A DNA stretch of 64,000 nucleotides from the NCBI RefSeq assembly GCF_018141165.1, contig NZ_CP058557.1, positions 558,001 through 622,000 of the forward strand. The letters run 5' to 3'. The stretch comes from Alkaliphilus sp. B6464. Lineage in GTDB: Bacteria; Bacillota; Clostridia; Peptostreptococcales; Natronincolaceae. The translations under genes were made by a program, and so were the position numbers. Shown here piece after piece: positions 63,930-64,000 of the stretch (its first letter is position 1; each line of letters begins with the position of its first letter). Below the pieces are notes generated by a model, which was not told the DNA's origin, made no database searches, and saw only the letters and a list, made by a program, of their open reading frames with translations.

Positions 63930-63980
63930 CCCCAACTATTCACTAAATAGCATTTAGGGAAAGCGTAGCGTTAGTTGGGG
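63930..63980. repeat. Imperfect hairpin element at the window edge
   Basis: CCCCAACTA/TAGTTGGGG arms enclosing an inner CTAAAT/ATTTAG hairpin. GC content is above that of the surroundings. It could be the end of a mobile or repeated element continuing past the window. Confidence 0.45.
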
Positions 63981-64000
63981 TTACGAACGAAGGTAGAACA

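Overview
The window is low-GC chromosomal DNA of an anaerobic, fermentative member of the Clostridia. Evidence: a ptb-buk butyrate module, a class I hybrid-cluster protein, THF and M-box riboswitches, strong GGAGG ribosome binding sites, and PBSX-type tail genes. An Alkaliphilus-like relative is my best guess, but this is inference; a 16S search would settle it. Most genes run leftward (minus strand).

Layout. 1-9.75 kb: ptb-buk with a sigma-54 promoter and a nearby enhancer-binding regulator, the c-di-AMP pair cdaA-cdaR, two tiny genes, and an operon of a class III aminotransferase plus an acyl-ACP-reductase-like enzyme. 9.8-30.1 kb: three leftward rRNA operons in tandem, separated and followed by tRNA arrays (45 tRNA genes, one of them a visible chimera of elongator and initiator tRNA-Met). 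The spacers carry a recurring two-hairpin element. 30.3-43.2 kb: ordinary genes: a DUF1576 membrane protein, THF-riboswitch folT plus glutaredoxin, DUF421/DUF4363, uppP, a CorC-like CBS protein, an L,D-transpeptidase, a VanW protein, modABC and hcp, with one gene remnant (ric/ytfE). 43.4-57.9 kb: a complete contractile-tail locus of PBSX/diffocin type with holin, amidase and UviB-like protein but no terminase, portal, capsid or integrase. It is best read as an R-type tailocin. It is divergent from a XRE repressor/ImmA protease pair with six operator-like repeats, and it carries a duplicated 129-bp control element and a -1 frameshift site in its tail chaperone gene. 57.9-61.5 kb: M-box riboswitch, terminator, a short leader ORF starting Met-Asp-Pro, and the Mg2+ P-type ATPase mgtA. 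61.5-64 kb: a sparse end with a broken excisionase-like gene, a Gly/Cys-rich tandem hydrophobic peptide and small unknown or decaying ORFs.

How the parts work together. Butyryl-CoA is turned into ATP by Ptb-Buk under sigma-54 control. The tail locus would be silent under the XRE repressor until ImmA removes it, then read through the sigma-like regulator and the tandem element, and released by holin/amidase. mgtA looks doubly sensed, by the Mg2+ riboswitch and possibly by the leader peptide. The best candidates for something undescribed are the mgtA leader peptide, the tailocin control element, the chimeric tRNA and the rRNA/tRNA spacer hairpin element.
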